This document shows positions 1-7,150 of a stretch of 11,036 nucleotides of DNA, one piece after another; positions within the stretch are counted from its first letter, which is position 1, and every line of letters begins with the position of its first letter. Below the pieces are notes generated by a model. It did no database searches. It was not told where the DNA came from and saw only the letters and a list, made by a program, of their open reading frames with translations. A program made the position numbers and the translations under genes. Source of the stretch: CAYMPW01 sp964558505 (GTDB lineage Archaea; Thermoplasmatota; Thermoplasmata; Methanomassiliicoccales; Methanomethylophilaceae); the NCBI GenBank assembly GCA_964558505.1, contig CAZLEI010000037.1, positions 1-11,036 of the forward strand, given 5' to 3'.

Positions 1-740
1 GCGGCCATGACCGCGCCGCCAACGAAGATCTCCCTGGAATGCGCCTGGTGACGGAGCTCTATGCGCTCGGAGTTACCGATGAACATCACGGTGTGGTCTC
101 CGACGATGTCTCCTCCTCTGATAGCATGTATGCCGATCTCCTTGCCGCGGGGGCACACGCCCTCGCGTCCGAATACCAGGTCTTTGCCGCCCATTTCCTT
201 GCTGATTATCTCCGCGGCGGTCATGGCCGTTCCGCTGGGAGCATCCTTCTTCTGGTTGTGATGGGCTTCGATGATCTCGACGTCGTAGTCGTCGCCGAGG
301 TATTTGGCCGCATCCTTGATGAGCTTGAAGAAAACGCCGACTCCGATGGAGTAGTTGGATGATATCACTGCCGCGACGTTGTTCTTTATGACGGATTCAG
401 TGATGTTCGTCTTCTGTTCTGCGGTGAGTCCGGTCGTTCCGATGATCAGATTGACTCCGGCACCCGCTGCAACAGGTGCGTTGGCGGCTGTGGCCGGAGC
501 GATGGTGAAGTCTATGAGGACATCGGTCTTCGTCTCTTTGAGGACGGATGCAAGGTTCTTCGAATCGGATACTGGAACATCGAGCTTCCCGACTCCGATG
601 ACCTCTCCGACGTCTTTGCCCAGGTTGACTATGTCGAAAGCAGCCGACAATGTGATGCCCTCGGTAGCGAGTATGCGGCGGATGATCAGCGTCCCCATCT
701 TCCCGCAGGCGCCGACCAAGGCAGCTCTGATATCGGCCAT
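1..740 (-). CDS. dapB: 4-hydroxy-tetrahydrodipicolinate reductase (DapB), C-terminus cut by window edge
   Basis: Reduces 4-hydroxy-tetrahydrodipicolinate with NAD(P)H in the cytoplasmic lysine/diaminopimelate pathway. My reverse-strand translation gives 246 residues before the window ends. Seen directly: the N-terminal dinucleotide-binding loop GACGKMG (residues 10-16), DFT at 78-80, GTTG at 101-104, and the family signature EAHHNQKKDAPSGTA at 158-172. The last holds the catalytic His pair (160, 161) and Lys165. The tail HQAHSREIFVGGA (231-243) is the usual DapB C-terminal region, so only about 10-25 residues should be missing. The ATG is chosen because AGGTGATC, a match to the archaeal anti-SD, sits just upstream at 743-750. 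The upstream gap is over 400 bases, so this is probably the first gene of its transcript; a dapA partner may lie beyond the edge, but that is inference. Confidence 0.96.
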   Translation of the reverse strand, partial: MADIRAALVGACGKMGTLIIRRILATEGITLSAAFDIVNLGKDVGEVIGVGKLDVPVSDSKNLASVLKETKTDVLIDFTIAPATAANAPVAAGAGVNLIIGTTGLTAEQKTNITESVIKNNVAAVISSNYSIGVGVFFKLIKDAAKYLGDDYDVEIIEAHHNQKKDAPSGTAMTAAEIISKEMGGKDLVFGREGVCPRGKEIGIHAIRGGDIVGDHTVMFIGNSERIELRHQAHSREIFVGGAVMA

Positions 741-742
741 CA

Positions 743-750
743 GATCACCT
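743..750 (-). promoter_or_regulatory. Shine-Dalgarno of dapB
   Basis: Read on the minus strand this is AGGTGATC, eight bases matching the GGAGGTGATC complement of the archaeal 16S 3' end. It ends two bases before the dapB ATG and supports that start. Confidence 0.7.
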
Positions 751-836
751 TGTCATTTGACCAGGTGTTCGCATTTGCAGCGGATTTGACATTGCATTCA
801 CAGTTCATTGTCATCGAAAGCGCAATCAGAACATGG

Positions 837-844
837 ATATTTAA
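837..844 (-). promoter_or_regulatory. dapB: Candidate TATA box for dapB
   Basis: On the minus strand the sequence reads TTAAATAT, a good archaeal TATA-box match in an otherwise G+C-rich gap. Initiation about 25 bases downstream would leave a leader of roughly 75 bases carrying the dapB Shine-Dalgarno. Assigned by motif and position only. Confidence 0.4.
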
Positions 845-1136
845 CGAATAGCATCATGTGCGACAGATCCGTCAGCGTCTGGCTATCTGATGCTGACATT
901 GTGGATTCAACCACAAGGAGGACCGTTTCTCCAGGATGCGGGCATATGCGCATAAGCGGTCGCGGTCAGGATCTCCGGCATCGACTGCCTGTTACGCATG
1001 CTGTCCGCTACACGGATGTTCCGGGGTCCCGCCCATATGTTCAGACTGCAAGATAGAAGATGGAAGGTACGTATTGGTCGCGCATCATTTCCATCACCTG
1101 GTTGCACATGATCATCGGATATGCCGAGACAGAGAC

Positions 1137-1144
1137 TAATATAT
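1137..1144 (+). promoter_or_regulatory. TATA box of the small membrane-protein gene (leaderless)
   Basis: TAATATAT, centred about 26 bases upstream of the ATG at 1167. Archaeal transcription starts about 25-27 bases downstream of the box, so the mRNA would begin at or next to the start codon. No Shine-Dalgarno is visible between box and ATG, which fits a leaderless transcript. Confidence 0.6.
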
Positions 1145-1166
1145 GCAATGAAGACATCCTCGGCCC

Positions 1167-1580
1167 ATGAATCAGAGATTGCTGATGTATGCAACGGTCG
1201 TCCTCGCAGTCGCCGCTTTGGCATGTTCGGCAGTCGCGCTTGCTGTCGTTATGAATCCATCCCATGAACCAGTGGTCGAGAAGTACACGCTGTATGTTGG
1301 GCTGGGAGAACCGACCGAGGAAGGGGCAGTCAAAATCCAGGCGAATATCGAGGAACTTGTCGCAAGGGAATGCGGTTCCGGGTTCACGACCTACCTTGCT
1401 TCCGGCGGTTCCTTGATCGATGGGAAGCTGGTACGTGACGGATACACAGCGATATTCATACTGACTTTTGTTGACGGCGGCACGATCCCGGGCTTGGTCG
1501 AGGCCATCAATGAGGAATTGGGCATCAAGGCGATCATGGTCGAGAAGCAGTATGCTGAGGAGACCCTCCATCTGTTCTGA
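1167..1580 (+). CDS. Small single-pass membrane-anchored protein, possibly DUF3574-like
   Basis: 137 residues. Residues 5-29 are a continuous hydrophobic run (mostly Ala, Val, Leu), which reads as a signal anchor or uncleaved signal peptide, with residues 30-137 outside the cell. No clear lipobox: Cys20 lies within the helix. The outer domain starts with YTLYVGLG (40-47), continues with a helix rich in acidic residues, then GFTTYLASGGSLIDGKLVRDGY (72-93, key residues Gly, Thr, Asp, Arg), a beta strand IFILTF, and a C-terminal helix-strand. This order resembles the DUF3574 family of small exported proteins as I remember it, but I cannot confirm it. The start is fixed by a well-placed TATA box for a leaderless mRNA. 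It stands alone, convergent with nrdJ. Function unknown. Confidence 0.8.
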   Translation: MNQRLLMYATVVLAVAALACSAVALAVVMNPSHEPVVEKYTLYVGLGEPTEEGAVKIQANIEELVARECGSGFTTYLASGGSLIDGKLVRDGYTAIFILTFVDGGTIPGLVEAINEELGIKAIMVEKQYAEETLHLF

Positions 1581-1683
1581 ACGATATCCGTGGATCGTGG
1601 TGCCGCGTCCTGCGGACGTCACGGCGGCATCCCATCAATGGCTCTGCCTATTCAGCATCCGTTCGGAACGGGCGTATGCGGAT
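1581..1683. other. Convergent intergenic gap with short inverted repeat
   Basis: 103 bases between the 3' ends of the membrane-protein gene and nrdJ. It holds a perfect 5-bp stem with a 3-base loop (CCGTT CGG AACGG, 1659-1671) and an imperfect G+C-rich hairpin near 1602-1629. No T-run follows either on either strand, so I do not call a terminator. Confidence 0.35.
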
Positions 1684-4011
1684 TCAGTAGCACTTGCTCC
1701 ATCCGCAGTTCTTGCAGATGTTGCATCCGCCTTCGAATATCAGCGGTTCCCTGCATTCCGGGCAGAGGACCTTGTGACTGACATCCCCGACCGCCTTGGG
1801 CTGCGGGGCATCCTTCTCATCTGGAACATACAGTTCGCCGGTCTCTTTGAAGTGCTCTTTGGCAGCCAGGTCGTTCTGGACCTCGTTGTACATGTCGACC
1901 AGCGCGTTCCCGACCGCCATGGGGCAGCAGGTGCCTTTGCTGGTGTCCTTCATCGTGGCACGGCGGACCGCGTATGACGGGCACAGGCCGGTGGAGTTGA
2001 GCTGGTCGACAATCGTGTAGAGGTCGATGCCTCCGCGGGCGCACATGGAGATCATGCGCGACAGGCCGATCATGAAGTTGTTGCATCCGCCGGTCGAGCC
2101 TTTGCTCAGGTAGGCCTCCAGAAGCGCGCCTGTGTATGGGTCGAAGAGTGCGATGCAGTGAAGTGTTCCGCATCCGGTGATCAGCTTGCGTTTCATCCCG
2201 ATGACATCGTCGGTGACCTGCACGATGTCGCCGCGCCCCAATCCTTCTCCGGCGACGGTCTTCTTGCGGACGGGCTTATCGGTGCACAGGACAGCATCGC
2301 GTTTGCATCCGTCACGGAAAACGGTCACGCCTTTCAGACCTTTGTCGTAGGCGTACATGTAGAGGTTCTCCATGTCCTCGATGGTCGCATCCGACGGTAG
2401 GTTCACAGTGGATGATATGGAAGCATCGATGTGCTTCTGCCAGGAGCTCTGCATGTCGATGCGGTGCTTGTAGTCCAGCCCCATGGCGGTCACGAAGTAC
2501 TCCGGCAGATCGCGGTCGTCCGCGATCCCGTTGTTATTCATGTAGGTCTCGACGATCTTGGTGTACACTTTGTACGGGACATCGTGACCGTAGAGGCTCT
2601 TCGTGTGGCGTTCGTAGTAGTTGGCGAATATCGGCTCGATGCCGCCGGAGATCCCAAGCATGGTGGATAACGTCCCAGTGGGTGCGATGGTGAGCAGCTG
2701 GGAGTTGCGCAGGCCGTGCTTCTTCACGAGCTCGCGCGTGTCATCCGTGGTGTTCGCAAGGATGAACGGCGTTTCCAATATCTCGTCGGGGTTGCATTTG
2801 GGATACGGCCCGTCCTTTTCTGCCAGCAGTGCGGATTGGGATATGGCGGCATTCATCATCGCAAATCCGATCTCGTCGGATGCTTTCACGGCTTCGCTGC
2901 TTCCATAGGTCATGCCCATTTTCACTAGCATGTCCGCAAGGCCCATGATGCCCAGCCCGATCTGGCGCCAATCGCTGACGCTGTCGCGCTGTTCCTGCAA
3001 CGGATGCAGGGGGAGCCCCTCGTCCAGGACGGCGTTCATGCCCGTGACGCAGATGCGGACCGCTTCTTCGAATCCTTCGTGATCGAAACGTGCATTCGCC
3101 GTGAAGGGATCTAGGACGAACTCTGCGAGGTTGAGGCTGCCGAGCAGGCAGCTGCCGCCCGGGGGCAGCGGCTCCTCGGCACAGGGATTCACGCCGCCGT
3201 AGCTGAAATCCTTGTTGTTGCTCAGAAGGTTCCAGTCGGATATGCGGTCCCAGAACAGGGCACCGGGCTCGGCGTAATTCCAGTTGGTCTCTGCGATTAG
3301 GTGGAAGAGCTCGCGGGCGTCTACCTCGCGCTCGATCTTCTCGCCCGTGGCCTCGCGGACGAAGCGCAATGTGTACTTCGAACCGCTCTGCACGGCACGC
3401 ATGAAGTCGTCGTGTATGCGGACGGAGAGGTTGGCCTTGGTGACCTTGCTCAGATCGGTCTTGAGCTTCACGAACTCCTCTATGTCAGGGTGCGAGGAGT
3501 CCAGGGATATCATCAATGCGCCGCGGCGGCCGTTCTGGCCGATGAGGCTCGTCGTTAGGGCGTAGAGCTCCATGAAGCTGACGACGCCGCTGGTCTGTTT
3601 CGCTGCGTTGCGGATGCATGCGCCGGTGGGTGCGAGTTTGGACACATCGATGCCGCATCCGCCACCGTAACTGTAGGTGCGCGCGAGCTTCTTGGCGCAT
3701 TCGAAGATGTCCTCGAGGTTGTCTTCCGGAGGTGTGACCACATAGCAGTTCGAGAGGGTTATCTTGCGTCCTTTGATATCCAGGCCGCGATTCGCAAGGA
3801 TGCGTCCGCCGAAAAGGAATTTGCGGGCCATTATCATATCGGCAAGGTCCTTGTCCCCGCCGGAAACGCGAATGAGCCAGCTGTCGAAGGATTCATCACC
3901 GTCACGGTATTTCTTCTTCCAAATGTCGATACCGAGCTTATTCTCGGCGCCGAGCCAATCTTCTACCGTCGTATTCCCGGAATCCTTTTCGCAGCCGCTC
4001 TCGGAACTCAT
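1684..4011 (-). CDS. nrdJ: Class II (adenosylcobalamin-dependent) ribonucleotide reductase, NrdJ
   Basis: Makes deoxyribonucleotides from ribonucleotides using a thiyl radical generated with adenosylcobalamin; needs no oxygen and no separate radical subunit. 775 residues from the chosen start. Seen: SNCYVV with Cys89, NPCAEEPLPPGGSC with Asn275, Cys277 and Glu279 (radical Cys and active-site partners), and Cys288. The spacings 89-277-288 equal those I recall for Thermotoga NrdJ (134-322-333). PTGTLSTMLG (444-453) and a TSCPD-like domain near 640-690 follow. The tail has CPEC, CNIC and CGWSKC (Cys750, 753, 763, 766, 769, 774), a zinc-ribbon/redox end. No ATP cone is seen. A longer frame reaches 4113, but its first ATG lies upstream of the TATA box; the ATG at 4011 is 24-25 bases below the box and no Shine-Dalgarno is present, so a leaderless start here is preferred. 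Confidence 0.96.
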   Translation of the reverse strand: MSSESGCEKDSGNTTVEDWLGAENKLGIDIWKKKYRDGDESFDSWLIRVSGGDKDLADMIMARKFLFGGRILANRGLDIKGRKITLSNCYVVTPPEDNLEDIFECAKKLARTYSYGGGCGIDVSKLAPTGACIRNAAKQTSGVVSFMELYALTTSLIGQNGRRGALMISLDSSHPDIEEFVKLKTDLSKVTKANLSVRIHDDFMRAVQSGSKYTLRFVREATGEKIEREVDARELFHLIAETNWNYAEPGALFWDRISDWNLLSNNKDFSYGGVNPCAEEPLPPGGSCLLGSLNLAEFVLDPFTANARFDHEGFEEAVRICVTGMNAVLDEGLPLHPLQEQRDSVSDWRQIGLGIMGLADMLVKMGMTYGSSEAVKASDEIGFAMMNAAISQSALLAEKDGPYPKCNPDEILETPFILANTTDDTRELVKKHGLRNSQLLTIAPTGTLSTMLGISGGIEPIFANYYERHTKSLYGHDVPYKVYTKIVETYMNNNGIADDRDLPEYFVTAMGLDYKHRIDMQSSWQKHIDASISSTVNLPSDATIEDMENLYMYAYDKGLKGVTVFRDGCKRDAVLCTDKPVRKKTVAGEGLGRGDIVQVTDDVIGMKRKLITGCGTLHCIALFDPYTGALLEAYLSKGSTGGCNNFMIGLSRMISMCARGGIDLYTIVDQLNSTGLCPSYAVRRATMKDTSKGTCCPMAVGNALVDMYNEVQNDLAAKEHFKETGELYVPDEKDAPQPKAVGDVSHKVLCPECREPLIFEGGCNICKNCGWSKCY

Positions 4012-4029
4012 ACGGCTCAATAGAGGATT

Positions 4030-4040
4030 GGTATTAATGG
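4030..4040 (-). promoter_or_regulatory. nrdJ: TATA box of nrdJ (leaderless), decides its start
   Basis: The minus strand reads CCATTAATACC, with the A/T core at about 4033-4038, centred some 24 bases upstream of the ATG at 4011. A second A/T-rich element (GTTAATAGT) lies about 15 bases further upstream. The position predicts an mRNA starting at the ATG and rules out the upstream in-frame ATG at 4113 as the main start. Confidence 0.6.
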
Positions 4041-4125
4041 GTTTACTATTAACGGACCTTAGTGGAATATCCACCGTAACCTCGATCGGAAGTGCGAGGG
4101 TTTGGTGGGGCATTCCGACCGATAC

Positions 4126-4137
4126 GCCCGCACGGGC
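4126..4137. promoter_or_regulatory. Palindrome next to the thi promoter (operator candidate)
   Basis: GCCCG CA CGGGC is a perfect inverted repeat about ten bases upstream of the putative thi TATA box. A short dyad in this place could bind a regulator or the transcription factor TFB region; this is inferred from position only. Confidence 0.3.
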
Positions 4138-4146
4138 ATTGACAAT

Positions 4147-4154
4147 GATTATAC
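4147..4154 (+). promoter_or_regulatory. Candidate TATA box of the thi operon
   Basis: GATTATAC is the only A/T-rich TATA-like element between the nrdJ promoter and thiS. It would place the transcript start near 4177 and give thiS a leader of about 50 bases, which contains the inverted repeat at 4180-4215. Confidence 0.45.
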
Positions 4155-4179
4155 GGAAAGCTCATGATACCGGTGGCAT

Positions 4180-4215
4180 GCGGTCCCGTGACCTGCACCA
4201 CTGGGCGCGGACCGC
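4180..4215 (+). promoter_or_regulatory. Inverted repeat in the thiS leader
   Basis: GCGGTCC (4180-4186) pairs perfectly with GGACCGC (4209-4215) across a 22-base loop. It would form in the 5' leader 13 bases before the thiS ATG, next to the purine-rich GGGAAGG likely to serve as ribosome binding site. It could control translation or be a protein site. It is not a recognisable TPP riboswitch: the conserved CTGAGA is absent. Confidence 0.4.
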
Positions 4216-4228
4216 GGGAAGGCGCATC

Positions 4229-4423
4229 ATGCTCATAAACGGGAAGGAGAAGCACATAGGATCCGCTACGATCCTGTCAGATCTGCTCAGAGCGGAGAAC
4301 CATCGCCCGGAGAGGGTGGCGGTCGAGCTCAACGGCAGGATCGTGCCCCGTGCCGATTACGACAGGACGGCGGTGAGCGATTCCGATTCTCTGGAGATCG
4401 TCAGCTTCGTCGGCGGTGGATGA
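4229..4423 (+). CDS. thiS: Sulfur carrier protein ThiS
   Basis: 64 residues, normal ThiS length. Beta-grasp ubiquitin-like carrier that ThiF adenylates at its C-terminal Gly, after which it carries sulfide as a thiocarboxylate to thiazole synthase ThiG. Seen: MLINGKE start strand, an AVELNGRIVPR segment (residues 31-41) typical of ThiS, the DSLEIVSFVGGG ending (53-64) with the required terminal Gly-Gly. The tail FVGGG is also how I recall the Bacillus subtilis protein ending. The stop overlaps the thiF start (ATGA), so the two are translationally coupled. First gene of the thi operon; the start is the ATG that leaves the normal family length. Confidence 0.93.
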   Translation: MLINGKEKHIGSATILSDLLRAENHRPERVAVELNGRIVPRADYDRTAVSDSDSLEIVSFVGGG

Positions 4424-5220
4424 TGAGGATAATCCTCAACGGACATCCGGCCGATGTGGATTCCCCGACGGCGTTCGCGCTTCGCGACAGCATATCAGAG
4501 GATGCTTCGGTCGTGCTCAATGGATTCGGATTGGCCGAAGACCGTCCCCTCATAGAGGGCGACTCGGTGGTGGTCTGCGACAGAGGGTCCATGCCGGACG
4601 AGGATTCTTTCTCGGACATGATGTGCGCCAGGAACTCATCGGAGCTCCATGGGGCCCTTAGGTCTGCCACGGTCGGCATCGCCGGCCTCGGAGGTCTCGG
4701 GTCCAACATAGCGTCCATGCTCGTACGTGCGGGCATCGGGCATCTGGTGATAGCCGACCGGGACATCGTCGATGTGACCAATCTTAACCGCCAGAACTAT
4801 TCCATAAGCGACCTGGGTCTTCCAAAGACCGAGGCCACCGAGAGGGTCCTCAAGGACATCTGCCCGTTCGTCGGCATCGATGCGCACTTCTGCATCCTCG
4901 GTCCGGACAACATCTCCGACATATTCGGCGGATGCGATATCCTATGCGAAGCCCTGGACGATCCGTGCGCCAAGGCCATGTTCGTAGACGCCGTCCTATC
5001 CCGTCTCCCCGGAACCGATCTGGTCGTCGGTTCAGGCATGGCAGGTTTCGGCGATGCCAATCAGATAAAGACCGAAAAACGGTTCAACAATCTGTACATA
5101 TGCGGCGATGGTGTCAGCGAATCCTGTGAAGGTATCGGTCTGATGTCCCCGCGCGTCGCGATATGCGCAGGGCACATGGCGAACGCCGTGATCAGACGCC
5201 TCGCGGGACTCGATGTCTGA
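4420..5220 (+). CDS. thiF: ThiS adenylyltransferase ThiF with fused N-terminal ThiS-like domain
   Basis: Adenylates the C-terminus of ThiS using ATP, the activation step before sulfur transfer. 266 residues. Residues 1-58 form a second beta-grasp (ThiS-like) domain: strand MRIILNG, then SVVLNGFGLAEDRPL, then EGDSVVVCDRG. It lacks a terminal Gly-Gly and continues into the enzyme. Residues 70-266 are the E1/MoeB-like domain: nucleotide loop AGLGGLGSN (88-96), acidic strand end IADRDIV (111-117), NLNRQNY (121-127) with the conserved Arg, LPKTEA (134-139), and GSGMAGFG (204-211). The architecture resembles the anaerobe-type ThiF found in clostridia (TIGR02354 as I recall it), not the E. coli type. 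It starts at ATGATG overlapping the thiS stop; either ATG is possible. About ten bases separate it from thiG. Confidence 0.92.
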   Translation: MMRIILNGHPADVDSPTAFALRDSISEDASVVLNGFGLAEDRPLIEGDSVVVCDRGSMPDEDSFSDMMCARNSSELHGALRSATVGIAGLGGLGSNIASMLVRAGIGHLVIADRDIVDVTNLNRQNYSISDLGLPKTEATERVLKDICPFVGIDAHFCILGPDNISDIFGGCDILCEALDDPCAKAMFVDAVLSRLPGTDLVVGSGMAGFGDANQIKTEKRFNNLYICGDGVSESCEGIGLMSPRVAICAGHMANAVIRRLAGLDV

Positions 5221-5229
5221 GGCGTTAAC

Positions 5230-5997
5230 ATGGAAGATCCCTTCATCATCGGAAACAGGAAATTCAGATCCAGATTCATACTCGGATCGGGCAAGTTCTC
5301 TTTGGAGATGACCGATGCGGTAATCAGGAACGGCGGCGTGGAGATCGCTACGCTCGCGGTCCGTCGGGCCAATTCCGGCGGGGAGGAGAACATCCTGGAT
5401 TACATGCCGGAGAATGTGACGCTGCTTCCGAACACATCAGGTGCCAGGAACGCCGAGGAGGCACTCAGGATCGCCAGGCTGTCCAGGGAACTGGGCTGCG
5501 GGGACATGATCAAGATCGAGATCATCAATGATTCCAAATATCTTCTTCCCGACAATGTGGAGACCATCCATGCGGTCAAGATGCTCAACGACGAGGGTTT
5601 CATCGCCATGCCGTACATGATGCCCGACCTTTCAGCCGCCAGGCATATGGAGAAGGCGGGTGCGGCCGCCGTAATGCCATTGGGAGCGCCGATCGGGAGC
5701 AACAAGGGGCTGCTGACAAGGGATTTCATCCGCATCCTCGTCAACGAGATAGATCTCCCCATCATCGTCGATGCGGGGATCGGCCGTCCTTCGCAGGCAT
5801 GCGAGGCCATGGAGCTCGGATGTGCGGCGGTCATGGCCAACACGGCCATTGCGACCGCCAAGGATGTCCCGTCAATGGCCACAGCTTTCAAGATGGCCAT
5901 AGAATCCGGACGTCTGGCATATCTCTCGGGACCGGGTAGGGTCCTAGACAAGGGAGAGGCATCCAGCCCCCTCACGGGATTCCTGGGGAGGCTTTGA
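5230..5997 (+). CDS. thiG: Thiazole synthase ThiG
   Basis: Condenses 1-deoxy-D-xylulose 5-phosphate, dehydroglycine and the ThiS thiocarboxylate into the thiamine thiazole phosphate. 255 residues, full family length, TIM-barrel. Seen: FILGSGKF near the N-terminus (17-23), NTSGARNAEEA (68-78), MIKIEII (93-99) where Lys95 is the expected Schiff-base lysine and Glu97 its partner, PLGAPIGSNKG (150-160), IIVDAGIGRPSQA (178-190) with Asp181, and the diagnostic end ASSPLTGFL (244-252). Lys, Glu and Asp fall one residue from the positions I recall for B. subtilis ThiG (96, 98, 182). A GAGG motif precedes the ATG by about nine bases. The partner ThiH is the next gene and ThiS/ThiF lie just upstream. 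Confidence 0.97.
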   Translation: MEDPFIIGNRKFRSRFILGSGKFSLEMTDAVIRNGGVEIATLAVRRANSGGEENILDYMPENVTLLPNTSGARNAEEALRIARLSRELGCGDMIKIEIINDSKYLLPDNVETIHAVKMLNDEGFIAMPYMMPDLSAARHMEKAGAAAVMPLGAPIGSNKGLLTRDFIRILVNEIDLPIIVDAGIGRPSQACEAMELGCAAVMANTAIATAKDVPSMATAFKMAIESGRLAYLSGPGRVLDKGEASSPLTGFLGRL

Positions 5998-6040
5998 CAC
6001 GGCCGATCCGTCAGTCGATGCCGAGAGGTATCACGACAAC

Positions 6041-7150
6041 ATGGAGCATACCCCCACCGACATCATGGACAAGGTCCTGAGGTCGGTCGGGTCATTCGAT
6101 CCGATGTCGTACACGATATCGGATGTATCGAGAGCATTGGGGAAAGACGAACTGTCCGTCGAGGATTTCGCTGCGTTGCTGTCGCCAGCCGCATCAGGTT
6201 CCATCGAGGAGATGGCCGTCAGGGCGAAGGCCGAGACCAGGAAGCATTTCGGGAATTCGGTGTGCATGTTCACGCCCATATACACGTCGAATTACTGCAC
6301 CAACCAGTGTGTATACTGCGGATTCAACTGCAAGAACCAGATACACCGTGCCAAACTCACCATAGAAGAGGTCGACCGCGAGATGGGCGCCATAGCAGCC
6401 ACAGGTCTGACGGAGATACTTATCCTGACGGGAGAGTCCCCGGCCATGTCGGACGTCGAGTACATAGGAGAATGCGTCAGGACGGCCGGGAAGCATTTCC
6501 GCAGCATAGGGCTGGAGGTCTATCCGATGAACAGTTCCGATTATGCCTATCTCAGGGGATGCGGCGCAGACTATGTCACCGTTTTCCAGGAGACCTACGA
6601 TCCGGAGAGGTACGCCGAGCTGCACCTGTCCGGCCCCAAGCGCATATTCTCCTACAGGTTCTGCGCACAGGAGAGGGCGCTGATGGGCGGGATGCGCGGA
6701 GTTGCGTTCGGCGCGTTGCTGGGTCTGGGGGATTTCAGGAAAGATGCATTCGCGTGCGGGCTGCATGCGCACTTCCTGCAGAGGAAGTACCCACATGCGG
6801 AGATATCATTTTCGCTCCCCAGGCTGAGGCCATGCATCAGCAACGAGGAGGACGACAACCCCGTGCACGAGAGGGAGTTGCTGCAGGTGGCACTGGCATA
6901 CAGGCTGTTCATGCCCTTCGCGGGGGAGACGATATCGACGAGGGAGCGCGGGGAGTTCCGCGACAGCATCGTCGGTCTTTGCGCGACGAAGATATCGGCG
7001 GGCGTATGCGTCGGCATAGGAGGGCGCAGCGAGGAGGAACGCGGAGACGAGCAGTTCGAGATATCAGACCCGCGCAGTGTCGAAGAGATAAGGAAAGCCC
7101 TCGTGGAGCGTGGCCTTCAGCCGGTGTTCAACGATTACGTGAGAGTATGA
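6041..7150 (+). CDS. thiH: 2-iminoacetate synthase ThiH (radical SAM)
   Basis: Radical SAM enzyme that cleaves tyrosine into dehydroglycine (2-iminoacetate) and p-cresol; the product feeds ThiG. This is the oxygen-sensitive alternative to glycine oxidase ThiO and fits an anaerobe. 369 residues, usual length. Seen: SNYCTNQCVYCGFN (83-96) with the CxxxCxxC 4Fe-4S cluster (Cys86, 90, 93), a helical N-terminal region with LSPAA (47-51), ILILTGESP (126-134), EVYPMNSSDY, and FQETYDPERY. The frame is open upstream of the ATG to beyond the thiG stop, but no ATG, GTG or TTG lies between; GAGAGGTATC about eight bases before 6041 serves as Shine-Dalgarno. It overlaps the next gene by ATGA. Confidence 0.96.
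   Translation: MEHTPTDIMDKVLRSVGSFDPMSYTISDVSRALGKDELSVEDFAALLSPAASGSIEEMAVRAKAETRKHFGNSVCMFTPIYTSNYCTNQCVYCGFNCKNQIHRAKLTIEEVDREMGAIAATGLTEILILTGESPAMSDVEYIGECVRTAGKHFRSIGLEVYPMNSSDYAYLRGCGADYVTVFQETYDPERYAELHLSGPKRIFSYRFCAQERALMGGMRGVAFGALLGLGDFRKDAFACGLHAHFLQRKYPHAEISFSLPRLRPCISNEEDDNPVHERELLQVALAYRLFMPFAGETISTRERGEFRDSIVGLCATKISAGVCVGIGGRSEEERGDEQFEISDPRSVEEIRKALVERGLQPVFNDYVRV

Larger units (their letters stand above)
741..1166. other. Gene-poor divergent intergenic region
   Basis: 426 bases between the divergent dapB and the small membrane-protein gene. I see a promoter at each end and no convincing coding region, tRNA or riboswitch. A 10-base perfect palindrome TATGCGCATA sits at 945-954. 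Short open frames exist on both strands (for example plus 936-1139 and minus 907-1224), but their composition and translation signals do not support them. The size is unusual for this otherwise compact window; the middle could hold a decayed gene or an unrecognised RNA. Confidence 0.55.

Noticed and set aside
936..1139. 67-residue Cys-rich plus-strand open frame preceded by AGGAGG
   Set aside because: The AGGAGG is too far (about 14 bases) from the ATG, the frame runs into the promoter of the next gene, and the residue composition looks like a chance frame in G+C-rich DNA.
907..1622. Open frames on the minus strand opposite the small membrane-protein gene
   Set aside because: They are antisense to a frame with a clear signal anchor and promoter, lack ribosome binding sites, and show no recognisable domain.
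1659..1671. Terminator between the membrane-protein gene and nrdJ
   Set aside because: The stem is only 5 bp and no T-run follows on either strand.
4100..4228. TPP riboswitch upstream of thiS
   Set aside because: There are faint look-alikes (ACCTG near 4191, CTGGGCGC near 4201), but the invariant CTGAGA element and the matching helices are missing.
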